From positions 310,001 through 374,000 of the forward strand of contig JAHZIX010000045.1 of assembly GCA_022601195.1 (NCBI GenBank): 64,000 bases of DNA. The letters run 5' to 3'. Within the stretch, counting starts at the first letter, position 1. Each line of letters starts with the position of its first letter. The position numbers and the translations under genes are program-made. Under the pieces are notes generated by a model, which saw only the letters and a list, made by a program, of their open reading frames with translations, was not told where the DNA came from and ran no database searches. Source of the stretch: Deltaproteobacteria bacterium. GTDB taxonomy: Bacteria > Acidobacteriota > Thermoanaerobaculia > Multivoradales > JAHZIX01. Shown here in pieces: positions 32,476 to 40,979 of the stretch.

Positions 32476-33706
32476 TTGTGCCTCGTTGACCTACCAGAGA
32501 ACAATCTGGGAGCATGGCCTCGAAAGGAGAAAGCGCTGGCCAAAATAGAAATCTCCGAAGAGCAGGCCCTATTTTTTAGGGCTCGCCCCGGCCATCTTGG
32601 TGGAGAAGGCGCTCCGGATCCGGCCACTGCAGCGCGGGCGACCCTGGGGGCTCAATCTCAGCAGGAGGGACCGGCCCTCCTAGCTCTTAGCCAGCGCACC
32701 CAGGGGCGACCAACAGCTACCGAGCTCAAGGCTGCCTACCTGGAAGCCCCTCGCCGGTTGGTGCGCACCTGGGGGCAACGAGATACGGTTCACCTCTACG
32801 ACCCGGAGCACTGGCCCCACATCGTTTCGGCACGGGCGTCGTGGGCTCCCGCCGGACGACGGGGCGCCATGCCACCCCAAAACCTGGTCGATGCCGCCCG
32901 AGAAATCCTGCTAACAGCGAACAGGCCGATCACCCGAAGGGACCTCTTCCTCACCCTTTACTTCGAGTTATCTGCGAGAGGCAGAGGAAAAGTGGGGCTC
33001 CCCTGGCGACGGCGCTCGGCGTTTCGCCGCCGGGCGCCTGCTCAGGCGCCTTTCCCATAGTGGCGACCTCTCTATCGCATCTAAAGCTGGTTCAGAGCAA
33101 ACCTATGACCCACGGCATCGCTGGTTTCCAGAAACTTCCTGGCCAGATCCACTGCACAAGCCCTTGGTTTCAGCGGTGACCCTCACCCGTCAGTACCTTT
33201 CGACCTATGGACCCGCTACGGTCAAGGATGTGGCTCATTTCTTCGGCGCTCGCATTCGGGACACCAGGAGCTGGGTCGAGGCCCTCGACCCAAAGAACGG
33301 CCTGGTCGAGGTCGTTTGCGGGGGCCGGCCGGGATTGATCGCTCTAGCGGAAGATAAGGACATGCTCCTGGAGCCCCTTCCTGGTGGTTCAGCGCAGTGG
33401 CCTCTGCGCTTTCTCCCTATGTGGGAGGCCATGCTGATGGCTCACTCGGACAAGAGCTGGACCGTCCCCATAGAGGCGGAACGCAAGGCGGTTTGGCGCA
33501 AGAGCGCAGTCGTCGCCGCCACCGTGGTTCATCGCGGCCGGATCGTCGCCACCTGGTCTCAGCGCGCCAAGCGCCGGCATCTGGACGTCGAAGTCCAGCC
33601 CCTTTCGGGCTGGCGAGGACGCCACCACCTCGGAGGAGTGAAGCAAGAAGCCCTCGCAGTCGCCACTCACCTGGGCTTGGAAGACGCCATGGTCACCGTT
33701 GCTTGA
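32476..33706 (+). pseudogene. AlkZ/YcaQ-like winged-helix DNA glycosylase, interrupted by a frameshift
   Basis: The first frame gives an AlkZ-like N-terminus with 'LGAQSQQEGPALLAL' (the QxQ catalytic-type motif) and 'LVRTWGQRDTVHLYDPEHW'. Near 32950-32960 the homology moves to the next frame, which continues 'SSYLREAEEKWGSPGDGARR' and runs through 'YDPRHRWFP', 'LTRQYLSTYGPATVKDVAHF' and 'RPGLIALAEDKDMLLEPLPG' to the stop at 33706. One inserted base, or two deleted, would explain it. Family members excise bulky or cross-linked bases. It may be a true pseudogene or a sequencing error; the remainder looks intact. Confidence 0.75.
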
Positions 33707-33709
33707 GCT

Positions 33710-35176
33710 CTACCTTCCTAGAGACCCTTCTGCTCGAACCTTGCTCTGGGGAGTCGTCGCCTGAGATTTTGCCGCTGACACAGGTTTCAGCCCCACCCCG
33801 GTCCAGGGGTAGGCCAAGGCCACCAACAACGAGAACAGTGGCCCGCAGTAGCAGAAGACCGCCCAGGGTGCATAAACGACCGTGGCGACATCGAGGGTTG
33901 TGGCCATAAAGATCGCTGAGACCGTCCACGGCATGAGGGGCTCGATGATGGTGACGGAGTCTTCAAGGGATCGAGAGAGATTTTCCGGCGCCAGCTTCCG
34001 TTGGCGATAAGCGTCGCGGAAGAGTCCGCCGACAATCAACGCCGTCACCCCACCGTGACTGGTCATGGAAATCGTCATGGTACCTGCCGCCAGAGTGGCT
34101 GAGATCAGGCCGAAGGCCGAAGAGACCGCTCCGAGAAGAGCGCGAACGATCCGATCGAGGGCTCCGGAGGTGTCGAGACCGCCAGCTAACAAGAAGGCAC
34201 TCAGAATGACGATCAGAGTGCCCGCCATAGAATTCAACCCGCCCCGTTCCAGTAGTCGAAGGAAGGCCGGGCTCAAAGCTGCCGGGTCGTGACCCAAGGA
34301 GGCCACCATGTGGGGTTCGAAACCACTCACTATAGCTTGCACCGCATCCCGAATCCGAAACCCTTGGCCCCAGACTCCCACCCCCAGTGCAGCTACCGAG
34401 GAGGCGGCCAGCGCCAAGGCAGGCGGTTGTCGGAAGGCGATTCCCAACACCACGACCACCACGGGCAATAGAGCCCAGGGCTCTAGCTCGAAAACAACCC
34501 TCATTTCCGCCAGAAGCTCTGCCGCCGAGGCGGGGAGCGAGATTGTCGCCTCCGCTGCTCCACCCGCCAAGCCGTAAACGAGGGCGGCAGCGCCAAAGGA
34601 AGGCAGCGCCGTAAACAGCATGTGACGAATGTGAGCGTAAAGGTTGGCTCCAGCTCCGATAGCGCAGATATTGGTGGAGTCCGAAAGCGGCGACATCTTG
34701 TCGCCAAAATAGGCTCCGGAAACGATCGCTCCAGCGGTCGCCCCAAGGGGCACTTCGAGAGCTGTAGCAGCCCCCATCAAAGCCACCCCCAAGGTTCCCG
34801 CCGAGCCCCACGAGGTACCCGTAGCCAGGGACATGACCGCGGTTACCAAGAAAGCAGTGAGAATGAAGAACCTCGGCTCTACCAGCTGGATTCCCCAAGA
34901 AATTAGTAGGGGTATCGTTCCGCTTAGAACCCAGGAACCGATCAGCATCCCGATGGCTAAGAGAATCAGGATCGCCGGCAACACCGAAGCCAGACGCTGA
35001 CCCGTCGCTCGCTGGATATCTTCCCAGCTCCCTCCGTGGCGAACCGCTACACCTCCGGCGACAGTCGCTGCGGCAAGCATCGACAGGACCACGACTTCGG
35101 TGCCCATTCCGACCACCACCGCACCCCCCGCAAAACCTGCCATGAGAGCCCCCAGCGGTAGGACAGCCGCTGCCAT
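33710..35176 (-). CDS. nhaC: Na+/H+ antiporter, NhaC family, 488 aa
   Basis: A polytopic membrane protein with about eleven hydrophobic helices and the NhaC signature stretch 'SGAYFGDKMSPLSDSTNICA' followed by 'LYAHIRHMLFTALP'. It also has 'MSLATGTSWGSAGTLGVALM' and 'MTISMTSHGGVTALIVGGLF', conserved in the family. It exchanges Na+ for H+ across the inner membrane for pH and sodium homeostasis. The start at 35176 is preferred because AGGAG lies eight bases upstream; an ATG at 35212 adds twelve residues. Monocistronic, convergent with the glycosylase-like remnant. Confidence 0.9.
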   Translation of the reverse strand: MAAAVLPLGALMAGFAGGAVVVGMGTEVVVLSMLAAATVAGGVAVRHGGSWEDIQRATGQRLASVLPAILILLAIGMLIGSWVLSGTIPLLISWGIQLVEPRFFILTAFLVTAVMSLATGTSWGSAGTLGVALMGAATALEVPLGATAGAIVSGAYFGDKMSPLSDSTNICAIGAGANLYAHIRHMLFTALPSFGAAALVYGLAGGAAEATISLPASAAELLAEMRVVFELEPWALLPVVVVVLGIAFRQPPALALAASSVAALGVGVWGQGFRIRDAVQAIVSGFEPHMVASLGHDPAALSPAFLRLLERGGLNSMAGTLIVILSAFLLAGGLDTSGALDRIVRALLGAVSSAFGLISATLAAGTMTISMTSHGGVTALIVGGLFRDAYRQRKLAPENLSRSLEDSVTIIEPLMPWTVSAIFMATTLDVATVVYAPWAVFCYCGPLFSLLVALAYPWTGVGLKPVSAAKSQATTPQSKVRAEGSLGR

Positions 35177-35212
35177 GGAGAGCTCTCCTCTCGGTTGTCG
35201 CTGGTGCTTCAT

Positions 35213-35562
35213 CGCTCGCCTGGGCCAAATTGGCTCTTTATCTCATCAACCTCGGCTTGCCCCTGGCTCACACGGGTAGATCCCTCAACCAGGGAAGCTC
35301 GGTTGGTGCAGTAGGTAGGAGAGGTCGCCTGGAATGGGCGCTTGAGGGGCAACTTCTCCCTGCGGTCTCTCATTTTCTCTGCCTCCAAGGGGTCAAGCAT
35401 AAGTTAGATGAAGATGCTCGTGTCTATCTGCCTTCAATGCCTGACCGGTAGGGACGCGGAGGCCTCCCTCGCGGTAAGCTCTCTGCTGAAAGTTTGGAGG
35501 CCGGGCGGCCACTGCCCGACTGCCCCTCCAGCTTAGACAAAGACCCCAAGAAGGAGCCCGAG
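35213..35562. other. divergent intergenic region between nhaC and mdh
   Basis: About 350 bases without a credible gene. AAGGAG at 35551-35556 is the ribosome binding site of the malate dehydrogenase gene and fixes its start. No clear promoter pair was identified. Confidence 0.5.
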
Positions 35563-36543
35563 ATGAAGAAGCCCGTTCGTGTAGCCGTCACCGGTGCAGC
35601 CGGAAATATTGGCTATGCCTTGACCTTTCGTATCGCTGCCGGTGCCATGTTAGGACCGGACCAACCCGTCATTCTGCAGCTCATTGAGATTCCGCCAGCC
35701 ATGGACGCTGTTTCCGGCGTGATGATGGAGCTCAATGATTGCGCTTTTCCTCTGCTCCAAGGGATGGTCGCGACCTCCAGCCTGGAGGAGGGTTTCGAAG
35801 ACGCGGATTTCTGCCTCTTGGTGGGAGCGCGCCCTCGTGGCAAGGGAATGGAACGGAAGGACCTTCTTGGAGCGAACGGAAAGATTTTCGGCCCCCAAGG
35901 CAAAGCCATCAACGACCACGCTTCACGAGACGTGCGGGTTCTGGTGGTGGGAAACCCTGCCAACACCAACGCCCTCATCGCTGCGGCGAACGCCCCGAGC
36001 CTCGATCGTCGTCAGTTCACGGCGATGACTCGGCTGGACCACAACCGAGCGATAAGCCAACTAGCAGAAAAGACCGGGCGACACTCCACCGAGATCCGGC
36101 GCATGACCATCTGGGGCAATCACTCCGCAACTCAGTATCCAGATATTAGCCACACCACCGTTGGCGGAGATGCTGCGGCTGGGCTAGTAGAACAGGATTG
36201 GTACCGAGAGACCTTTATTCCCACCGTGCAGAAGCGGGGAGCAGCGATCATCCAGGCTCGGGGAGCCTCCTCCGCGGCCTCCGCAGCCTCCGCGGCCATC
36301 GACCATATGCGTACCTGGGCTCAGGGAACTGCCGACGGAGACTGGGTCAGCATGGCCATTCCCTCCGATGGCAGCTATGGCATTGAAGAGGGCGTCATGT
36401 ACTCCTACCCCGTGACCTGTAAGGGCGGCGACTACAACATCGTTCAGGGTCTCGAATGCGACGAGTTCAGCCGCAAGAAAATGGACGCCACGGAAACGGA
36501 GCTGAGAGAAGAACGGGCCGCTGTGGAGGAGCTCCTAGGGTAA
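35563..36543 (+). CDS. mdh: malate dehydrogenase, 326 aa
   Basis: The NAD-binding glycine motif 'GAAGNIGYAL' is at the N-terminus, followed by 'LVGARPRGKGMERKDLL' with the substrate-binding Arg residues, 'VVGNPANTNALIA', 'TRLDHNRAISQLA' with the conserved Asp and Arg, and 'IWGNHSATQYPD' with the catalytic His. This is the cytosolic-type MDH of many bacteria and oxidises malate to oxaloacetate in the TCA cycle. The start at 35563 is decided by AAGGAG seven bases upstream; an ATG at 35494 would add an atypical extension. Confidence 0.95.
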   Translation: MKKPVRVAVTGAAGNIGYALTFRIAAGAMLGPDQPVILQLIEIPPAMDAVSGVMMELNDCAFPLLQGMVATSSLEEGFEDADFCLLVGARPRGKGMERKDLLGANGKIFGPQGKAINDHASRDVRVLVVGNPANTNALIAAANAPSLDRRQFTAMTRLDHNRAISQLAEKTGRHSTEIRRMTIWGNHSATQYPDISHTTVGGDAAAGLVEQDWYRETFIPTVQKRGAAIIQARGASSAASAASAAIDHMRTWAQGTADGDWVSMAIPSDGSYGIEEGVMYSYPVTCKGGDYNIVQGLECDEFSRKKMDATETELREERAAVEELLG

Positions 36544-36570
36544 GAGCTGCTTCCAGAGAGGCATTCAACT

Positions 36571-36611
36571 CCCTCAGCTGAGGCTCGACCTAGACGGGCT
36601 ACAGCTGAGGG
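36571..36611. terminator. inverted repeat between convergent mdh and peroxiredoxin genes, possible terminator
   Basis: CCCTCAGCTG and CAGCTGAGGG are perfect 10-bp arms around a 21-base loop, located 30 bases after the mdh stop. There is no T-tract on the plus side. The position between convergent genes supports a terminator or RNA-stability role. Confidence 0.5.
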
Positions 36612-36712
36612 GGTCTCAGGTTTCGGTTCGCCCCTAGGGCTCCACCCAAAGGCTAAAGGAGAACACGAATGCTCGCCGAGACGGTGGCTCCACCCGGCTC
36701 GGCGGTCTCGAA

Positions 36713-37171
36713 CTAGTGGTTCAAGAACTTGGTCGCTAGCTCGATGCTCTTTTTGGGGCTCACCTTGTTCTGTACGTCTAGGAAACGACCGTCTTCGCCA
36801 ATGATGAAGTGAGAGCGAATCACCCCCATGTATTTCTTGCCGTACATGGACTTCTCGCCCCAGGCACCGTAGGCCTCTAGGACCTTGTGGTCTGGATCCG
36901 ACAAAAGGTCGTAAGGGAAGCTCTCCTGGGTGCGCCATGCCTGCAGGGCGGCCGGAAGGTCTGGGCTCAAACCTAAAACCACCGCGTTTGCCGTCTCGAT
37001 GGCCGGTAGGTTGTCGCGAAAACCACACGCTTGAACGGTACAGCCGCTGGTGTTGGCCTTGGGATACGCGAAGAGCAACACTTTTCGCCCACGAAGGCTC
37101 GCCAGTGAGACCGGTTCATCGTCTTGGTTGCTCAACTCAAACTCCGGTGCCATTTCGCCAACTGAAAGCAT
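36713..37171 (-). CDS. bcp: peroxiredoxin, BCP/PrxQ type, 152 aa
   Basis: The peroxidatic Cys lies in 'ANTSGCTVQACGFRDN', with a second Cys five residues later as in PrxQ-type enzymes. 'VLLFAYPKANTSGC' and 'DLLSDPDHKVLEAYGAWGEK' are typical of the family. It reduces hydrogen peroxide and organic peroxides in the cytoplasm. The start at 37171 has AGGAG eight bases upstream; a start five codons earlier is less likely. Proline is replaced by Ser in the usual TPGC motif, which is tolerated in some members. Confidence 0.93.
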   Translation of the reverse strand: MLSVGEMAPEFELSNQDDEPVSLASLRGRKVLLFAYPKANTSGCTVQACGFRDNLPAIETANAVVLGLSPDLPAALQAWRTQESFPYDLLSDPDHKVLEAYGAWGEKSMYGKKYMGVIRSHFIIGEDGRFLDVQNKVSPKKSIELATKFLNH

Positions 37172-37460
37172 CTTTTTTCTCCTCACAGGGGCCCCGCTTG
37201 GTGGAACCCTCTCCGTTTTAAGGCAGTCCGGCTCGGCCAGAGGTCTCCACTCCAGAAGGCTCGTCGCCGGGGTCGGCGGCGAAGTTTACCAGCTGGAGGG
37301 GGGCTGGCCGAAGGACCTCCGGAGAGGGTCGTGTCCTAAGAGTGTGTTGGTGGATACCCCAGCCCTGAAAGGCTGGTAGCTTGGCGGCATCGACAACCAA
37401 GCGGTCCGGAAGAGTGCGCGAACACTCCACCGGACCTAGCCAACCAAGAGGTATAAGCTC

Positions 37461-37832
37461 ATGGCCAGCCAGCCCGATTCTATCCCGCCCATCTGGAACT
37501 CACTCCAGCCCTTCCGCGAAGTCTTCCTTTCGAGCCTTGAGACGCCGGAAGATCAAGAAGCCTTCCGCCGCGTTGGGGACGTGATTCACTCCGCCGTCAT
37601 CGAGACTGGCGGGCATCTCCCGCCCTTAGAGCCCTCCATGGTCCACGTCGACCTTGCCGCAGCCCTGGCGGATCTCATCTACCTGGAGAGCTTCCTACGG
37701 CTGGTGGTCTTGGCATCCGCGGAGACCTTCACCCTTGAGCCAAACATCCTGAGGCTCGCTCTTCGGGCAGAAGGGTGGGCTGATGGGCTCGCTTCCGTGG
37801 CTTCTGAGATCCAAGAAGCCATCGCCTCGTGA
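37461..37832 (+). CDS. small helical protein of unknown function, 123 aa
   Basis: No family recognised. Mostly helical, acidic and leucine-rich, with 'HVDLAAALADLIYLESFLRL' near the middle. AGAGGT lies shortly upstream of the ATG. Its stop overlaps the GTG start of the next small gene as GTGA, indicating a two-gene unit, which supports both being real. Confidence 0.6.
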   Translation: MASQPDSIPPIWNSLQPFREVFLSSLETPEDQEAFRRVGDVIHSAVIETGGHLPPLEPSMVHVDLAAALADLIYLESFLRLVVLASAETFTLEPNILRLALRAEGWADGLASVASEIQEAIAS

Positions 37833-38023
37833 GACGCGCCAAGGTTATTTCCTTCCACGCCAGGGCGACCCGCTTTGAGCGCATTCGGTGGCACCACTGG
37901 TCCAGGCTGGCCGGATTCTCGTCCGTGGGCCGCTGGCTGGCGATGCTCGCTAATCGTGAAGTGAAGCGGCAAGAGATCGAGCACGGAGCCCGAGAGACCC
38001 CACCAGACACTTCCTTCCTGTAG
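37829..38023 (+). CDS. small basic protein coupled to the preceding gene, 64 aa
   Basis: Starts with GTG overlapping the previous stop (GTGA). The product is basic and has 'RFERIRWHHWSRLAGFSSVGRWLAMLANREVKR', split here as an Arg/Trp-rich helix followed by a short second helix. This resembles small ribbon-helix-helix or mobilisation-accessory proteins, but the length is too short for a firm call. Function unknown. Confidence 0.45.
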   Translation: MRRAKVISFHARATRFERIRWHHWSRLAGFSSVGRWLAMLANREVKRQEIEHGARETPPDTSFL

Positions 38024-38109
38024 AATCTTCCAAGTTAAAGGCGCAGCAACGGCTAGCTACCGGGCCGGGTTCCCCCACACCCCGGCCGGCTGCGCCGCCT
38101 TTCCTTCCT

Positions 38110-38823
38110 GTGGGGCGCCGTGGGGGTGCCGTGCCTGTCATAGACCTTCCCAACGAACCGCCGCTACCCGGCGCCAATACTTATTACTTCCCTATATTTT
38201 CGGTAATGCTTTTCCCGAGAGACGACGAGAAGCGCTACCAGTGGATGGCCGCGGCAATGGTCGGGGCATACAACTACTGGAGAGAGCATGGCGCCCCGGA
38301 ATCCGTCTTGAGTGATTTTCACGGCTGGCTAAGTGCCACCTGGGAGTTCAAGCAATCACCTCAAAGAGTTCTTGAAGACGGTGAAAAAAGAACGCAACGC
38401 GCCGCTCTAAGCGGCCACATACTACTGCGTCTTATCGCACTAGCCCGGCACCATCCGGAGCGCTGCAAGCTCGAACAAGCAAAAGAGATCGTGTCCCAGT
38501 TTGCCCCTCGGGACGGATCGTCCATCAGTAACAGTCTTCTCAACAAAGTATGGGCCGAGTTTCAGGGTGTTTCTCACCTCTGGGCAACCATGGTGCTCAA
38601 GATGAAGGAAGAGATGGAGGGGGCGATAGAAAATAGTTTTTGGGCAGAATTTCTAGGCATTTCGGAAGCCATCCGCAAGGATGCTCTTCAATCGCGGCTT
38701 GTCTCTCCTGATCTCGTGTGGGAGGCGCCAGATCAGAAAGACATCCCCTTGATAGAGCGAGTAGAAGTGGAGCCCTTGCCCGCCGACATGTTAGATATTC
38801 TCCAGGCACATTTCCCTTCCTAG
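38110..38823 (+). CDS. accessory protein of unknown family (paralog 2 of two in the window), 237 aa
   Basis: Related to the 270-residue product at 19164-19976 inside the phage element. Shared features in the same order are 'MLFPRD', 'VWAEFQGVSHLWA', 'FLGISEAI', 'SPDLVWEAPDQKDIPL' and 'VEPLPADML' with a C-terminal 'HFPS'. The GTG start at 38110 has no good ribosome binding site, and a GTG at 38131 is possible. The two copies lie in different accessory regions, so the family appears to travel with mobile DNA. No function is known to me. Confidence 0.6.
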   Translation: MGRRGGAVPVIDLPNEPPLPGANTYYFPIFSVMLFPRDDEKRYQWMAAAMVGAYNYWREHGAPESVLSDFHGWLSATWEFKQSPQRVLEDGEKRTQRAALSGHILLRLIALARHHPERCKLEQAKEIVSQFAPRDGSSISNSLLNKVWAEFQGVSHLWATMVLKMKEEMEGAIENSFWAEFLGISEAIRKDALQSRLVSPDLVWEAPDQKDIPLIERVEVEPLPADMLDILQAHFPS

Positions 38824-38939
38824 GTCAATTCAGCCCCCCCTGTGAATGCGGATTTCAGAAGCACCCCTGAAAGCCCGGATCAGGCCCTCCTGTGAATCGA
38901 CTCTCGAATTCTCTTCAAGTAAATTCCGCCCAGACGCAC

Positions 38940-38969
38940 GAAAGGCCACCGTCCTACCGGTGACCTTTC
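38940..38969. repeat. 12-bp inverted repeat with one mismatch, 6-base loop
   Basis: GAAAGGCCACCG and CGGTGACCTTTC pair with a single C-A mismatch around TCCTAC. It lies 115 bases after the preceding gene. No T-run follows, so a simple intrinsic terminator is unlikely unless weak. Confidence 0.55.
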
Positions 38970-38979
38970 AGCTCAGACA

Positions 38980-39039
38980 GACACGGAAGGTCTGACGAGC
39001 ACGCAAGCCAATTCTAGCATCGCCCATGCCTTCCGTGTC
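38980..39039. repeat. 11-bp perfect inverted repeat with 38-base spacer
   Basis: GACACGGAAGG at 38980-38990 and CCTTCCGTGTC at 39029-39039 are perfect complements. Together with the hairpin ten bases upstream this could fold as a two-stem structured RNA, or serve as a recombination or binding site. Confidence 0.55.
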
Positions 39040-39145
39040 GCAACTCTTTGGAGGCGCGACATGTCCCACTTCTTCCGCGGTCCGATCACTGCTCACCCAT
39101 TCCTTATGGGCTTACTGATTCTCTCCAGGCCGCGGGAGTGGATAC

Positions 39146-39316
39146 CTACTCTCCCAGCTCCTCCCGAGCTGCCCTAAGCAGTACCAGGCGTAACCAATCC
39201 GACAAGCTGATGCCGGCGTGCTCTGCGGCGCGCCGGATCTCTTCATCGTGCTCGGGAAGGAGGCGGACTCGCATTGAGGCGGTATGGGCTCGTTTTTCTT
39301 TTGTCGTTTTCGGCAT
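39146..39316 (-). CDS. ribbon-helix-helix (CopG-like) protein, 56 aa
   Basis: The short product reads 'SMRVRLLPEHDEEIRRAAEH' followed by 'AGISLSDWLRLVLLRAAREE', a ribbon-helix-helix pattern with one beta strand and two helices. The start at 39316 gives a family-typical length; a frame starting at 39400 would add a non-conserved extension. It may repress itself or the divergent transposase gene. No clear toxin partner lies next to it. Confidence 0.65.
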   Translation of the reverse strand: MPKTTKEKRAHTASMRVRLLPEHDEEIRRAAEHAGISLSDWLRLVLLRAAREELGE

Positions 39317-39416
39317 AAATAGATTGTAGTCCCACAGGGGCAACATTTTCAACCCCAAAGCCTTGACAATGTATTCCCATTGGGGCCACAATTTAAACAA
39401 TCAAGGAAGACACGAG

Positions 39417-40388
39417 ATGAACGCCGCAACCACCACAATCCGCCCTGCTTGCCCATCCTGCAAGGTCCAGGGAATGAAGTGGGGGAAAGACAGCAAGGGC
39501 CATCAGCGGTTCCGCTGCCGGGACTGTGGCTCGACGTTCGCCAACCGGCCAGAGAATCCGCTGGGGAATCATCGCCTGCCGATGGATCGGGCCATCCTGG
39601 TGCTCTCGCTCCTCACGGAAAACATGAGCATTCGCGGCATCGAGCGGGTGACTGGCCACCACCGGGACACCGTCACGCGGTTGCTCCGGACCGTGGGCGA
39701 CCGCTGCGCCAATCTCCTAGAGCGGCTGGTTAAGGATGTCGAGGTCTCCGATGTGCAGGCGGATGAGATCTGGGGATTCGTTGGGATGAAGCAGAAGACT
39801 AAAAGCCGGAAGAAGATCGCCGATCCCCGCGTTGGAGACTCGTGGTGTTGGACTGCGATTGACCGGGATTCCAAGTTGATTCTTGCTCACCACCTGGGAC
39901 AGCGCAGGGCGCTACACGCTGACGCCTTTATGGAGAAAGTGGCCAATGCCACCGCAGGTGACTTCCAGCTCTCCACGGACGGCTTGGAGAGCTACCCCAA
40001 CGCAGTTGACTACAACCTCGGAAGCCGGGCCAGCTATGGCCAGATCGTGAAGCAGTACGGCTCCACCACCAAGGAAGACCAACGGCGGTACTCTCCCGCC
40101 TCGATAATAGCCATTGAGAAGCGGGTCATCTCCGGCGAAGTGGACGAAGACAAGATCTGCACTAGCCACGTCGAGCGCTGCAACCTCACGATCCGCACCC
40201 ACATGCGGCGATTGACTCGCCTGACCTGCGCTTTCTCCAAGAAGTGGGAGAACCTACGAGCCGCCTACGCGCTGCACTTCGCGACTTACAATTTCGTCAA
40301 GTTCCACCGCTCTCTCCGGATGACTCCGGCGATGAAGGCGGGTGTTGCTTCGAAGCCTTGGAAGATGGTGGATCTAGTGACAGCCTAG
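39417..40388 (+). CDS. IS1-family-like transposase, single reading frame, 323 aa
   Basis: The N-terminal zinc-ribbon is 'CPSCKVQGMKWGKDSKGHQR' followed by 'CRDCGSTF'; a helix-turn-helix 'SIRGIERVTGHHRDTV' follows. The DDE catalytic core has Asp in 'VQADEIWGF', Asp in 'STDGLESYP' and Glu in 'SHVERCNLTIR'. Unlike E. coli IS1 no frameshift is needed. The start at 39417 has AAGGAAG upstream. I could not find terminal inverted repeats or a target duplication around it, so the limits of an insertion sequence cannot be given. It may be a solo or decayed element. Confidence 0.82.
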   Translation: MNAATTTIRPACPSCKVQGMKWGKDSKGHQRFRCRDCGSTFANRPENPLGNHRLPMDRAILVLSLLTENMSIRGIERVTGHHRDTVTRLLRTVGDRCANLLERLVKDVEVSDVQADEIWGFVGMKQKTKSRKKIADPRVGDSWCWTAIDRDSKLILAHHLGQRRALHADAFMEKVANATAGDFQLSTDGLESYPNAVDYNLGSRASYGQIVKQYGSTTKEDQRRYSPASIIAIEKRVISGEVDEDKICTSHVERCNLTIRTHMRRLTRLTCAFSKKWENLRAAYALHFATYNFVKFHRSLRMTPAMKAGVASKPWKMVDLVTA

Positions 40389-40462
40389 AAAATCGCGTAA
40401 GTCCTTTAGAATCTGCAGTTTATGAATTGACAGGGTGAAAGTATTGTGATACCCTGACCTTA

Positions 40463-40491
40463 TCCGCCGGGACATTTAATGTCCCGGCGGA
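40463..40491. promoter_or_regulatory. perfect 13-bp palindrome upstream of the Panacea gene, probable operator
   Basis: TCCGCCGGGACAT and ATGTCCCGGCGGA flank a 3-base centre (TTA). It ends 24 bases before the Panacea start, the usual place for autoregulation of a toxin-antitoxin operon. The absence of a T-tract and the tiny loop argue against a terminator. Confidence 0.65.
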
Positions 40492-40515
40492 ACCGAACCA
40501 CGAAGGGAGACGTGA

Positions 40516-40947
40516 ATGGCTAGCGTCCACGATGTTGCTGCCTACATACTGAAAAGCGCCGGTTCAATGACGGCAATGAAGCTTCAGAAGCTTGTCTACT
40601 ACGCGCAGGCCTGGTCTCTTGTATGGGACGACCGGCCACTGTTCCAGGCCCGAATAGAGGCATGGGCGAACGGTCCCGTCTCTCCGGAACTCTACAAGCA
40701 CCATCGCGGAGAGTATCGTGTGTCTGAATGGAAGAAAGGCAAGCCGGGCAAGCTGAGTAAAACGGAGCGCGAGACAGTAGACGCAGTTCTTCACCACTAC
40801 GGAGACAAGTCCTCTCACTGGCTAAGCGAACTTACCCACCAAGAACGTCCCTGGTGTGATGCTAGAAAAGGCCTAGCGCCGGGTCAACGCGGTTCCGAAT
40901 TAATCAAGCCTGCCTCGATGGCGGAGTACTACGGCTCGCTTGTTTAG
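40516..40947 (+). CDS. Panacea-domain (DUF4065, SocA/GepA-like) antitoxin, 143 aa
   Basis: The whole protein matches the Panacea pattern: 'VAAYILKSAGSMTAMKLQKL' then 'VYYAQAWSLVWDDRPLFQAR' and 'EAWANGPVSPELYKHHRGEY', with 'LTHQERPWCDARKG' near the end. Panacea proteins act as antitoxins for many unrelated toxins. The gene has GGGAGA upstream and is followed after 32 bases by the likely toxin. The palindrome just upstream may be its operator. Confidence 0.88.
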   Translation: MASVHDVAAYILKSAGSMTAMKLQKLVYYAQAWSLVWDDRPLFQARIEAWANGPVSPELYKHHRGEYRVSEWKKGKPGKLSKTERETVDAVLHHYGDKSSHWLSELTHQERPWCDARKGLAPGQRGSELIKPASMAEYYGSLV

Positions 40948-40979
40948 TTAGCGAAAAGCCCCAGTCGGAATAGCTCCCA

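Larger units (their letters stand above)
38824..39145. other. gap with two inverted repeats, no gene
   Basis: No credible frame. It holds a short direct repeat (CCTGTGAAT-centred copies near 38838 and 38888) and the two hairpins listed separately. The density of structure is higher than in other gaps. Confidence 0.5.

Noticed and set aside
33963..35228. 421-codon minus-strand frame overlapping nhaC
   Set aside because: Gly/Arg/Ser-rich and without helices; the nhaC frame has the full antiporter pattern.
39330..40500. complete insertion sequence with terminal inverted repeats
   Set aside because: The transposase is clear but no terminal inverted repeats or target duplication could be found on either side.
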